From NCBI GenBank assembly GCA_900550385.1, contig URRZ01000078.1:1-8972 (forward strand): a stretch of 8,972 nucleotides of DNA, read 5' to 3'. The notes beneath the pieces are model-generated. The model ran no database searches, had not been told where the DNA came from, and saw nothing but the letters and a program-made list of their open reading frames with translations. A program made the position numbers and the translations under genes. Source of the stretch: an uncultured Coriobacteriaceae bacterium (GTDB lineage: Bacteria; Actinomycetota; Coriobacteriia; Coriobacteriales; Eggerthellaceae). Shown here piece by piece: positions 1 to 6,347 of the stretch. Position 1 is the stretch's first letter; the number at the start of each line of letters is the position of its first letter.

Positions 1-356
1 ACGCGAAGGGCGTGGGCGGCCTTTCGGCATCCCAAGCGGCACTGCTGCTCAACGGCAGCTGGACGCTTACCGTCGACCGCTCCGATACCTTGACCATGGC
101 GGTCAAGTACGCCGATTTCTCCTCGAGCACGCTCGAGGCCGCCATCCAGGCAGCCGTCGCCGCCGAGGGATTCCAGGCCGCAAGCGCGTCCACGGACACC
201 GACGAGGTGGGCAACACCTTCCAAACCGGCACCGTCGACATCGATAACGTCACCTACACCTGGCGCGTGTCCGCGGCCCCGCTGTCGGACAAATACGACA
301 TCAAAGGCCTGCCGAGCACCGCAGCATACGTGGGCATTCGCCTGACGGCCATGTAG
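1..356 (+). CDS. C-terminal end of an unrecognised protein (5' end outside the window)
   Basis: The frame is open from the first complete codon at position 3 to the TAG at 354-356, with no stop before the left edge, so this is most likely the last ~117 residues of a longer protein. The GTG at position 12 is not a convincing start because the frame continues upstream of it. The visible part is rich in Ala, Ser and Thr and acidic, with alternating polar/hydrophobic stretches (for example TVDIDNVTYTWRV) typical of beta strands. It has no cysteine, no membrane segment and no sorting or anchor signal at its end. This suggests a soluble or exported beta-rich domain, but I do not recognise the family and assign no function. 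The next gene starts 11 bases after the stop on the same strand, so the two may be co-transcribed. Confidence 0.6.
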   Translation, partial: AKGVGGLSASQAALLLNGSWTLTVDRSDTLTMAVKYADFSSSTLEAAIQAAVAAEGFQAASASTDTDEVGNTFQTGTVDIDNVTYTWRVSAAPLSDKYDIKGLPSTAAYVGIRLTAM

Positions 357-367
357 AACGGCCCCCT

Positions 368-715
368 ATGCAGCAAGACACCCCGCAGATCGCGAAACGC
401 CGATCTCGCGAAGAGAAGACCATCTCGCAGATGGTGGCGCTGTACTGCGCTGGCAACCATGAGCCTGCCAGCAGGACCGAAACCGCCGTATGCGGCGAAG
501 CCGTGTGCCCGGAATGCGCTCAGCTTGACGAATACGCGGCGTTGCGCACGCGCCGATGCCGCAAAATGCACGTGAAGACCAGCTGCGACGCCTGCGAGAA
601 CCACTGCTACAAGCCGGAAATGCGCGAGCGCATCCGCCAGGTCATGCGATACAGCGGTCCGCGCATGATAACGAAGCACCCCGTTGCCGCGATCAGGCAT
701 CTGCTGGGGAGATAA
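368..715 (+). CDS. YgbA_NO family (nitrous oxide-stimulated promoter family) cysteine-rich protein
   Basis: This 115-residue protein matches the YgbA_NO family in length and in the order of its conserved blocks. They are an N-terminal REEKTISQMVALYC segment (residues 14-27), CPEC (47-50) followed by LDEYAALRTRRC (53-64), CDACENHCYKPEMRE (73-87), and a C-terminal RYSGPRM...HP..AIRHLL block (94-113). Cysteines 27, 42, 47, 50, 64, 73, 76 and 80 are arranged so that a metal or Fe-S site is plausible, but that is inference. In E. coli ygbA is known as a nitric-oxide-induced gene repressed by NsrR; its biochemical role is not established. The ATG at 368 follows the preceding stop by 11 bases and has only a weak ribosome binding site, so translation may depend on the upstream gene. 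No NsrR or FNR-type operator is visible in the part of the transcription unit shown. A strong terminator follows 2 bases after the stop. Confidence 0.9.
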   Translation: MQQDTPQIAKRRSREEKTISQMVALYCAGNHEPASRTETAVCGEAVCPECAQLDEYAALRTRRCRKMHVKTSCDACENHCYKPEMRERIRQVMRYSGPRMITKHPVAAIRHLLGR

Positions 716-717
716 TC

Positions 718-747
718 GAAAACGCCACGCAATCGCGTGGCGTTTTC
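718..747. terminator. Bidirectional intrinsic terminator between convergent genes
   Basis: A perfect 13-bp stem (718-730 with 735-747) closes a 4-base AATC loop. The outer stem is AAAA on the left and TTTT on the right, so RNA made from either strand ends in a short U tract after a GC-rich stem (CGCCACGC/GCGTGGCG). It begins 2 bases after the stop of the YgbA_NO gene (+) and lies 57 bases beyond the stop of xerC (-), as expected for a shared terminator between two converging transcripts. Confidence 0.88.
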
Positions 748-804
748 CTAATCCGCACCCCTAAGATCGAACACTTGCGCGAGGCAAATCGCCCGAACCG
801 CATA

Positions 805-1776
805 TCACCCCCTGGGATGCGCCCGATGATGCTCGGCGCCCAAACGCTCGGGAGTGGTATGCGTGTAAATCTGCGTGGTGGACAGGCTTGCGTGACCGAG
901 CATCTCCTGAACGCTGCGCAAATCGGCGCCGCCGCTCAGCACGTCGGTGGCGAAGGTGTGACGCAGGTCGTGCGGCGTGATGGTGGACGGAAGCCCCGCT
1001 GCGGCAAGCGCCTGTTTGAACATCTTGCGCATCGCATCGGTACCCATTTGGTTACCCCGCGTCGAGACGAAGAAGTACGGGCAATCCTTATCCTTGACAA
1101 GCAGGGGCCGCGCGAACAGCAGATACGTGCGCATGCTCGAAAGCGCAAGATCGTGCAAAGGCACGATGCGCTCCTTAGCCCCCTTGCCGAGCACACGGCA
1201 TTGGCCCTGATCGAAATCAACCGCGGAAAGCAATAGCCCCGAAGCCTCCGATATGCGCGCCCCGCACGCATACAGAAACTCGAGCAACGCCTGATTGCGC
1301 ATCTCGGAAGCCGTGCGCTCATCGTGCCCTTGGGAATCAAGCCGTTTGCCGTATACGCCTAGCAGCGCGGCAACGTCTTGCGGGCGAAGATGATGCGGCA
1401 GACGCTGCGGCTGCTTGGGACCAGAAAGCGCGCTGCCGGGGTCCTCCGACACGATCCCGTTGACGTTGAGCCACTGGAAGAAGGTTCGCACGGCGGACAG
1501 CCTGCGATTCACCGTAGCACGCGAGTACTGCGCCTGCTCAAGCTGGCTTAAGTAGCGGCGAAGCTGCCGGTGGGTAGGATGCAGCCCGTCGACGCACGTT
1601 CGCTTTGCCCATCGGGCATAATCGAGCAGGTCGATGCGATACGCGCGCACGGTGTTCTCGGAGGGGTTGCGCTCGGTACGCCACGAGCCGATGAAGCGCT
1701 CGATAGCCGAGAACAGGCGCGCATCCACATCCTTGGGCGCCTTATCGTCGCAAGCGGGGTGGGCCTTAGGCGCCAT
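805..1776 (-). CDS. xerC: Tyrosine recombinase XerC (chromosome dimer resolution)
   Basis: A 323-residue tyrosine recombinase of the XerC/XerD family, which acts at the dif site to resolve chromosome dimers at division. The N-terminal SAM-like core-binding domain (about residues 20-110) has the ERNPSENTVRAYRIDL motif (35-50) and TVNRRLSAVRTFFQWL (88-103). The catalytic domain carries the full set: Arg174 (GARISE), Lys198 (GKGAKER), His269 and Arg272 (HDLRH), His295 (GHASLSTTQIYTH) and the nucleophile Tyr304, spaced almost exactly as in E. coli XerD. The ATG at 1776 is chosen because it follows a purine-rich AGGGGAAG and gives a normal length; the frame runs on to 1908, but that part lies inside trmFO and has no family similarity. 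The gene overlaps the end of trmFO by 11 bases, so it is probably translationally coupled. trmFO-xerC is a common chromosomal pair, which argues against a phage integrase. Choosing XerC over XerD rests on this context. Confidence 0.93.
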   Translation of the reverse strand: MAPKAHPACDDKAPKDVDARLFSAIERFIGSWRTERNPSENTVRAYRIDLLDYARWAKRTCVDGLHPTHRQLRRYLSQLEQAQYSRATVNRRLSAVRTFFQWLNVNGIVSEDPGSALSGPKQPQRLPHHLRPQDVAALLGVYGKRLDSQGHDERTASEMRNQALLEFLYACGARISEASGLLLSAVDFDQGQCRVLGKGAKERIVPLHDLALSSMRTYLLFARPLLVKDKDCPYFFVSTRGNQMGTDAMRKMFKQALAAAGLPSTITPHDLRHTFATDVLSGGADLRSVQEMLGHASLSTTQIYTHTTPERLGAEHHRAHPRG

Positions 1777-3157
1777 GCCCGACAGCTTCCCCTGCGCAGC
1801 CCAAAAGCCCGCAGGCGCGCAGCTCGTCGCAATAGCGCTCAAGGGCCTGCGACCCGCGCTCGGCATAGGCCGCATAGCGCTGCCCCTTGTTGCGGATTCG
1901 CTGCTCAAGCGGCTCCATGATGCCGAAGTTCACGTGCATGGGCTGATAATCGACGGTGTCGGGATCGGTGGCGTATGCCAGCAATGCGCCAAACGCCGTT
2001 TCCACCGGCAGCTGCGGAGCCTCCACATCGCCGAGCAGCGCGGCGACATGCAACGCCGCATGAAGCCCGGAACGGATCGCCTCGCAATAACCCTCGGTGC
2101 CCGCCAGCTGACCCGCCACGAACACGGGCACATCGACGCCACCGGTGCTGCGAAGCCTAAGCTCGGGCGTCAATAGCTTCGGGGCGTTGATGAACGTGTT
2201 GCGATGCATGACGCCATAACGCGCGAACTCGGCTTGCTCCAAACCCGGGATCATACGGAACACGCGCTTTTGCTCGGGGAACGTCAAGTTGGTTTGGAAA
2301 CCCACCAGGTTATAGCTTTCCCCATGCGCATCCTCGGCGCGAAGCTGCAAGGCGGCCCATGGGCGCCTGCCCGTAGCGGGATCGGTCAGGCCGACGGGCT
2401 TGAGCGTGCCGAAGCGAGGCGCATCGACGCCCTTGCGAGCGATCTCCTCGATGGGCTGGCAAGCCTGGAACAGATCGCGCGTCTCGAATTCGCGCCGGAT
2501 CACGCGATCGGCGCCGATCAGCTGCTCGATGAACGCCTCGTATTCCTCGCGCGAGAACGGCGCGTTCAGATAGTCCCCGGCGCCGGCGTCGGCATCCTCG
2601 TAGCGGCTCTGGCGGAACAGCCTGCCCATGTCCAGCGAATCGGCCATGACGATGGGCGCGGCGGCGTCGAAGAAGGCGAGATGGTCCTCGCCGGTGGCGC
2701 GGGAGAGGTCGGCCGCCAGCGCATCGGACGTCAGCGGCCCGGTCGCCAGGATGACCGCGAGGGATCCCCGGGCCTCCGAGGCGACGGAAGCCGCCTCGCG
2801 CCGCTCCAGCCGGATGAGGGGGTGCCCCTCGATCGCCTCGGTGACCTCGCGCGAGAAGGCGACCCTGTCGACGGCCAACGCCCCGCCCGCGGGGACGGAG
2901 CAGCGGAGCGCGATGGCGAAAAGCCGCGAGCCCAGCTCGTCGAGCTCGCGCTTCAACATGCCGGCGGCGCTGTCGGGCTTGGTGCTCTTAAGCGAGTTCG
3001 AGCAGACGAGCTCGGCGCACCCGTCGGTTTTGTGGACGGGGGTGGGCACTTCCGGGCGCATCTCGACCAAGCGCACGCGAATCCCGCGGTCGGCGAGCTG
3101 CAGCGCCGCCTCGCTTCCCGCAAGCCCCGCCCCCACTATGGTTACGAATTCAGACAT
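1766..3157 (-). CDS. trmFO: TrmFO, FAD/folate-dependent tRNA m5U54 methyltransferase
   Basis: TrmFO methylates uridine 54 in the T-loop of tRNA using methylene-tetrahydrofolate as carbon donor and FADH2 as reductant. The 463-residue product has the N-terminal FAD-binding Rossmann motif VGAGLAGSEAA (8-18) and the signature VEMRP..TPVHKTD..AELVCSNS (31-55) with Cys52. It also has GMLKREL (66-72), FQACQPIEE (230-238) with Cys233, GLTDPATGR (256-264) and the C-terminal FVAGQLAGTEGY (346-357). Cys52 and Cys233 correspond to the conserved pair Cys51/Cys226 studied in B. subtilis TrmFO. The ATG at 3157 puts the Rossmann motif at the usual distance; a TTG in frame at 3199 adds only a basic tail without homology. 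No clear ribosome binding site precedes the ATG. The 3' half of the gene has lower GC than the 5' half (see findings). The product is about 28 residues longer than the B. subtilis enzyme. Confidence 0.96.
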   Translation of the reverse strand: MSEFVTIVGAGLAGSEAALQLADRGIRVRLVEMRPEVPTPVHKTDGCAELVCSNSLKSTKPDSAAGMLKRELDELGSRLFAIALRCSVPAGGALAVDRVAFSREVTEAIEGHPLIRLERREAASVASEARGSLAVILATGPLTSDALAADLSRATGEDHLAFFDAAAPIVMADSLDMGRLFRQSRYEDADAGAGDYLNAPFSREEYEAFIEQLIGADRVIRREFETRDLFQACQPIEEIARKGVDAPRFGTLKPVGLTDPATGRRPWAALQLRAEDAHGESYNLVGFQTNLTFPEQKRVFRMIPGLEQAEFARYGVMHRNTFINAPKLLTPELRLRSTGGVDVPVFVAGQLAGTEGYCEAIRSGLHAALHVAALLGDVEAPQLPVETAFGALLAYATDPDTVDYQPMHVNFGIMEPLEQRIRNKGQRYAAYAERGSQALERYCDELRACGLLGCAGEAVGHGA

Positions 3158-3164
3158 GGGAGAG

Positions 3165-3170
3165 ATCTTA
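3165..3170 (-). promoter_or_regulatory. Possible -10 box just before trmFO
   Basis: On the - strand the hexamer TAAGAT (4 of 6 matches to TATAAT) ends 7 bases before the trmFO ATG. If used, it would start RNA at or next to the start codon, giving a leaderless message, which would fit the lack of a clear ribosome binding site there. No recognisable -35 element lies at the proper distance, so this is a weak call. Confidence 0.22.
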
Positions 3171-3229
3171 CCCCGCCTCCGCGCCGTCGGCGCCGCCAAG
3201 CCGCCCCTATCACGAAATGAACTAAGAAG

Positions 3230-3276
3230 GGCCCTCGGCTCCGCTGCACGGCAGCGCGCTGCGGAAACCGGGGGCC
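3230..3276 (-). terminator. Hairpin after dprA, possible intrinsic terminator
   Basis: The outer stem pairs 3230-3238 with 3268-3276 (9 bp including one G-U). An inner stem continues with 3241-3244 against 3261-3264 and 3246-3247 against 3258-3259, with small interruptions. On the - strand the hairpin is followed by CCTTCTTAGTTC, a T-rich but interrupted stretch. It lies 17 bases after the dprA stop and 73 bases before trmFO, so it could end the yraN-comM-dprA transcript or reduce read-through into trmFO. The poor U tract keeps confidence moderate. Confidence 0.42.
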
Positions 3277-3292
3277 GCCCGGACGGCGCCCT

Positions 3293-4228
3293 TCAGACGA
3301 CGGGGCCCCAACGGCCGTCCGGGTACCGCGCCGCCAGCCCCGAGGCCTCCGCCTCCGCGAGCCGCGCGGCGAGCCAGCTGCGCGGATCCGCGTCGCCGCA
3401 ACGCTCCCTCGCCAAGGACAGCAGCCCCTCCATGTCGATCGGCTCGGCGGCAAGCGCCCGCGCGAACGAATCCGTCCCGCCCATGGGCGCGCCTTGCCCC
3501 CCTCGAGGGATCGGGCCCGTCGATCCCTCGGCCGCAGCGTCCTGCCGTTTGAGGCGCCCGAACAGCGACAGCAAGACGTCGCCGAACGACTCGTCGTCGA
3601 CGATCGGGGTCGCGCCTTGGAAAAGCAGCCGGTTCGCCCCGCGGGAGGTGGCCGCCGTGATCGCCCCGGGCACGACCAGCACCTCGCGCGAAGCCGCCAG
3701 CGCCTCGTCCGCCGTCGAGAAGGTGCCCGAGGGAAGCCCCGCCTCGACGATGAGCGTCGCCGCCGCCAAGGAGGCGATGAGCCGGTTGCGCGCCCTGAAC
3801 ATCCACGGCCGCGGCTCCACGCCCCATCCGTGCTCGGACGCCAGCGCCCCGCCGCCGTCGACGATCCTCTGGAACAGCCCCGCATGCTCGGCCGGGTAGA
3901 TGCGGTCGCAGCCGCCGCCGAGAAACGCCACGGTCCTGCCGCCCGCAGCGAGCGCGCCCTCGTGGGCGGCCGCGTCGCAGCCCCGCGCCCCGCCGGAGAT
4001 CACGCAGACGCCCTCCTGCGCCGCCAGGCGGGAGAAGCGACGCGCGCAGCCCAGCCCGTAGGGGGTCGCCTTCCTCGCGCCGACGATCGCGAGCCCTTCC
4101 TGCAGCGCATCCGGATCGCCCACCACGTACAGGATCCCCGGCGGCTTCGACGCGCGCTCGAGCGCACCGGGGTACGCCGCCGATCCGCGCCGTAGCTCCC
4201 AGCGCGGCCCCTCGATCCTCGCCTCCAT
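3293..4228 (-). CDS. dprA: DprA/Smf, DNA-processing protein (RecA loader in transformation)
   Basis: DprA binds incoming single-stranded DNA in the cytoplasm and loads RecA during natural transformation. The 311-residue product has the Rossmann-like DprA core with GARKATPYG (50-58), SGGARGCDAAAHEGAL (78-93), LGGGCDRIYP (103-112), FRARNRLIASL (144-154), EAGLPSGTFSTADEAL (162-177) and REVLVVPG (181-188). A basic/glycine linker (about 225-255) leads to a C-terminal winged-helix-like region (about 260-308). There is no N-terminal SAM domain. Two otherwise conserved positions differ: the usual SG-L-ARG-I-D reads SG-G-ARG-C-D, and the usual T in the ITA segment is replaced in TFSTA. The ATG at 4228 lies one base after the comM stop and is preceded by GAGGCGGA, a good ribosome binding site inside comM, so translation is probably coupled. 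The length is close to that of the B. subtilis protein. Confidence 0.95.
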   Translation of the reverse strand: MEARIEGPRWELRRGSAAYPGALERASKPPGILYVVGDPDALQEGLAIVGARKATPYGLGCARRFSRLAAQEGVCVISGGARGCDAAAHEGALAAGGRTVAFLGGGCDRIYPAEHAGLFQRIVDGGGALASEHGWGVEPRPWMFRARNRLIASLAAATLIVEAGLPSGTFSTADEALAASREVLVVPGAITAATSRGANRLLFQGATPIVDDESFGDVLLSLFGRLKRQDAAAEGSTGPIPRGGQGAPMGGTDSFARALAAEPIDMEGLLSLARERCGDADPRSWLAARLAEAEASGLAARYPDGRWGPVV

Positions 4229-4229
4229 C

Positions 4230-5729
4230 TCAATCCGCCTCGCCGTCGCGCACGCGGAAGGCGAGCGCCTCCAGCAGGTCGTCCCTGCGGACCCGTTGCT
4301 CCTGGGACATGTCGGCGATCGTGCGGGCGACGGCGAGCGTCCTGACGATGCCGCGCCCGCTCATCTTCATGCGGCGGGTGGCCTGCTCGTAGTATTCCGG
4401 ATCGGCATCTGACAGCCGGCATGAGGCGACGATCTCGGCGGAAGACGCCCGCCCGGGCAGCGACTCCCCGTCGCGCGGAGCGCGCCAGGAGGCGAACTCC
4501 CGCGCGGCCAGCACCTCGTCGCGCAGCTGCGCCGATCCCGTCCCGCCCCTGCTCGCCAGCACCTCGCCGGGAGGGATCCTCCTCACGTCGATATGCAGGT
4601 CGATACGGTCCATCAACGGGCCCCCTATCCTGTTCCGATACGCCCTTATCTGCGGCAGGCCGCAGGAACACGCCTTCTCCGGATCCCCGTAGTACCCGCA
4701 GGGGCATGGGTTGGAGGCTGCGACCAGCATGAAGCGGGCCGGGAAGGCGACGTTGCCGTCGGCGCGGGTGATGACGACCCTCCCGGATTCGAGGGGCTGG
4801 CGAAGGCTCTGGAGCACCGATGGCCTGAACTCCGCCAGCTCGTCGAGGAACAGCACGCCGTTATGGGCAAGCGATATCTCCCCCGGGCGCGGAGGGCTGC
4901 CGCCTCCCACGAGCCCGGCCGTGCTCGCCGTGTGATGCGGGCTCCTGAACGGCCGGACGCCCGACACGGCGGGAGCGGGGTCCTCCCCCGCCACCGAATG
5001 GATCAGCGCGGTGCGAAGCGCCTCGTCCGGGGCGAGGGGCGGGAGTATCGAGGGCAGACGCGACGCGAGCATGGTCTTGCCCGACCCCGGAGGGCCCATC
5101 ATCAGGACCCCATGGCAGCCCGCCGCCGCGATCTGCAGCGCGCGCTTGGCCATCTCGTGCCCGGCTATATCGGCGAAGTCGGGCATGCCCTCCCCCGTGC
5201 GAGCCGGAGGGGGATCCCCCTCCGCGAAATCCCCCATGCGCAGATCGCGCAGGGATTCTATGACCAGCTGCCTCGTGCCCTCGACGCGCACGAACCCCGC
5301 TTCGTCCCTGCCGCATAGCAGGTCGACCCCGAGCTCGCGGGCGCGAAGCGCATACGCGAGCGTCCCCGCCACCGCGCGGACCGAACCCTCCAGGGAAAGC
5401 TCGCCTGCAAGGAGCCTGCCTGCGGCGCAGCTCGGATCCACCTGCCTTGTCGCGATGAGGATACCCGCTGCGATGGGAAGGTCGAACCCCGACCCCGACT
5501 TCCGCAAGGACCCGGGCGCGAGGTTCACCACCACGCGCTCGTTGGGCATCGAGAAGCCGCTTGCGCGTAAGGCGGCCCTCACCCTCTCGCGCGATTCCTG
5601 GATGGCCGCATCCGGCATGCCGACGATGAAGAAACCGGGCATCCCGTTGCCCACGACCACCTCGACCTCGACGGGGACCGCCTCCACGCCGCGAAGGGTC
5701 GCGCCCAGCACGCTGCATTGCCCCTGCAT
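4230..5729 (-). CDS. comM: ComM/YifB, Mg-chelatase-like AAA+ branch-migration protein
   Basis: ComM is a hexameric AAA+ motor known to promote branch migration during integration of transforming DNA. The 499-residue product has the three parts of the family. First is an N-terminal LonC/ChlI-like domain (about 1-170) with GMPDAAIQESRERVRAAL (37-54) and the SGSGFDLPIA motif (78-87). Next is the AAA+ core with Walker A GPPGSGKT (212-219), the FRSPHHTAS motif (261-269), Walker B VLFLDE (292-297), the cysteine cluster CPCGYYGDPEKACSC (342-356; Cys342, 344, 354, 356) and DRIDLHIDV (374-382). Last is a Mg_chelatase_C helical domain (about 400-492) with RTLAVARTIADM (463-474). The ATG at 5729 is chosen over a TTG at 5744 because family members begin close to this point and it lies one base after the yraN stop, with GGCGGA just upstream. 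Only one base separates its own stop from dprA. Confidence 0.95.
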   Translation of the reverse strand: MQGQCSVLGATLRGVEAVPVEVEVVVGNGMPGFFIVGMPDAAIQESRERVRAALRASGFSMPNERVVVNLAPGSLRKSGSGFDLPIAAGILIATRQVDPSCAAGRLLAGELSLEGSVRAVAGTLAYALRARELGVDLLCGRDEAGFVRVEGTRQLVIESLRDLRMGDFAEGDPPPARTGEGMPDFADIAGHEMAKRALQIAAAGCHGVLMMGPPGSGKTMLASRLPSILPPLAPDEALRTALIHSVAGEDPAPAVSGVRPFRSPHHTASTAGLVGGGSPPRPGEISLAHNGVLFLDELAEFRPSVLQSLRQPLESGRVVITRADGNVAFPARFMLVAASNPCPCGYYGDPEKACSCGLPQIRAYRNRIGGPLMDRIDLHIDVRRIPPGEVLASRGGTGSAQLRDEVLAAREFASWRAPRDGESLPGRASSAEIVASCRLSDADPEYYEQATRRMKMSGRGIVRTLAVARTIADMSQEQRVRRDDLLEALAFRVRDGEAD

Positions 5730-5730
5730 G

Positions 5731-6096
5731 TCAGTCCGCCGCAAACGCGTTGATGTGGTGGCGCACCAGCGCCCTGTCGGGCGCTATGACCAGAAGGGAC
5801 ACCACGTCGAACCTCACCGGGACGTCGACTTCGTCGAAATCCGACAGGAACAGCGCGGCGATCTTCTCGTACTTCTCGCGCTTCTTCGCGTCGACCGCAT
5901 CGGAGGGAAGGCCCTTCTCGACGCTCGTCCTGGTCTTGACCTCGACGAACACGATCCATTTGCCGTCGCGGGCTATGATGTCGGCCTCCCCGGCGGCGCA
6001 CTTCCAATTGCGCTCGACGATCTCGTAGCCCCTGCGCGCCAGGAAACGCGCGGCGGCGTCCTCCCCGCGCCTGCCCAGCTTGACGTTCTCGCTCAT
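5731..6096 (-). CDS. yraN: YraN / UPF0102 family, endonuclease-fold protein
   Basis: A 121-residue member of the UPF0102 (YraN) family, predicted to have the PD-(D/E)XK restriction-endonuclease-like fold. The family start LGRRGEDAAARFLARRGY (7-24) is followed by the putative active site: Glu37 and Asp39 in GEADII (36-41), Glu52 and Lys54 in VFVEVKTRT (49-57), and Arg96/Asp98 in RFDVVS (95-100). All candidate catalytic residues are present, so it should be an intact enzyme. The cellular role of the family is poorly defined; proximity to comM and dprA suggests recombination or processing of DNA, which is inference. The ATG at 6096 has a strong ribosome binding site, AAAGGGGTGG, about 5 bases upstream. 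The stop is one base from the comM ATG. It is the first gene of a tight three-gene cluster behind a 251-base gap. Confidence 0.93.
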   Translation of the reverse strand: MSENVKLGRRGEDAAARFLARRGYEIVERNWKCAAGEADIIARDGKWIVFVEVKTRTSVEKGLPSDAVDAKKREKYEKIAALFLSDFDEVDVPVRFDVVSLLVIAPDRALVRHHINAFAAD

Positions 6097-6347
6097 CCGT
6101 CCACCCCTTTCTCGATGGACGCATGCTAGCGCCGCCGTCTAACGGGGCGGCCGCGCGCGTTTGCCCCGAAGCTCCCCGCGCATTCCAACGCGCGCACACG
6201 GGGATCTGCCGCGGTTCCAACGTGAAACGAACGCGCCGGGCCCAAGCCCGCGTGGGGACGGACGGAATGCCCGATCAAGGAGCTGCGCGAATGAGGGCGT
6301 GCTGCCCGAAGCCCGAAGCGGGCAGGCGCCGCCCGGGTGCCGCCGCG
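6097..6347. other. Gap between rnhB and yraN, presumed control region of yraN-comM-dprA
   Basis: These 251 bases hold no convincing gene. They contain the yraN ribosome binding site, a hairpin near the rnhB end, and two copies of TTCCAACG followed by CG or TG (at 6183 and 6215, 32 bases apart, close to three helical turns). The second copy lies in an imperfect inverted repeat, GTTCCA-ACG-TGAAAC (6214-6228). I could not identify a good -35/-10 pair on the - strand. As the longest gap between rplS and xerC it is the likeliest place for a promoter or regulator site for the following cluster, but this is inference. Confidence 0.4.
6302..6325 (-). terminator. GC-rich hairpin downstream of rnhB, weak terminator candidate
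   Basis: CTGCCCG (6302-6308) pairs perfectly with CGGGCAG (6319-6325) around a 10-base loop. An alternative smaller stem, GCCCG/CGGGC, with a 3-base loop lies in the same place. It begins 22 bases after the rnhB stop. There is no U tract on the - strand after the stem, so it is not a canonical intrinsic terminator; it may only stabilise an RNA end. Confidence 0.28.

Noticed and set aside
805..1776. Tyrosine recombinase as a phage or integrative-element integrase
   Set aside because: It has the Xer length and catalytic spacing, overlaps trmFO as in many chromosomes, and has no att-like repeats, tRNA gene or phage genes nearby.
1777..1908. Longer xerC start
   Set aside because: The extra 44 residues lie inside trmFO and do not resemble XerC; the ATG at 1776 has a ribosome binding site and gives normal length.
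2204..3220. Long + strand open frame opposite trmFO (338 codons), and a similar one at 6123-7283 (386 codons) opposite rnhB
   Set aside because: Both are antisense to clearly recognised genes, have arginine/glycine-rich low-complexity translations, and are typical mirror frames of GC-rich DNA.
6139..6183. 14-codon - strand reading frame (starts MRGELRGK) ahead of yraN as a leader peptide
   Set aside because: Very short, arginine-rich as expected by chance in this composition, no attenuator structure next to it.
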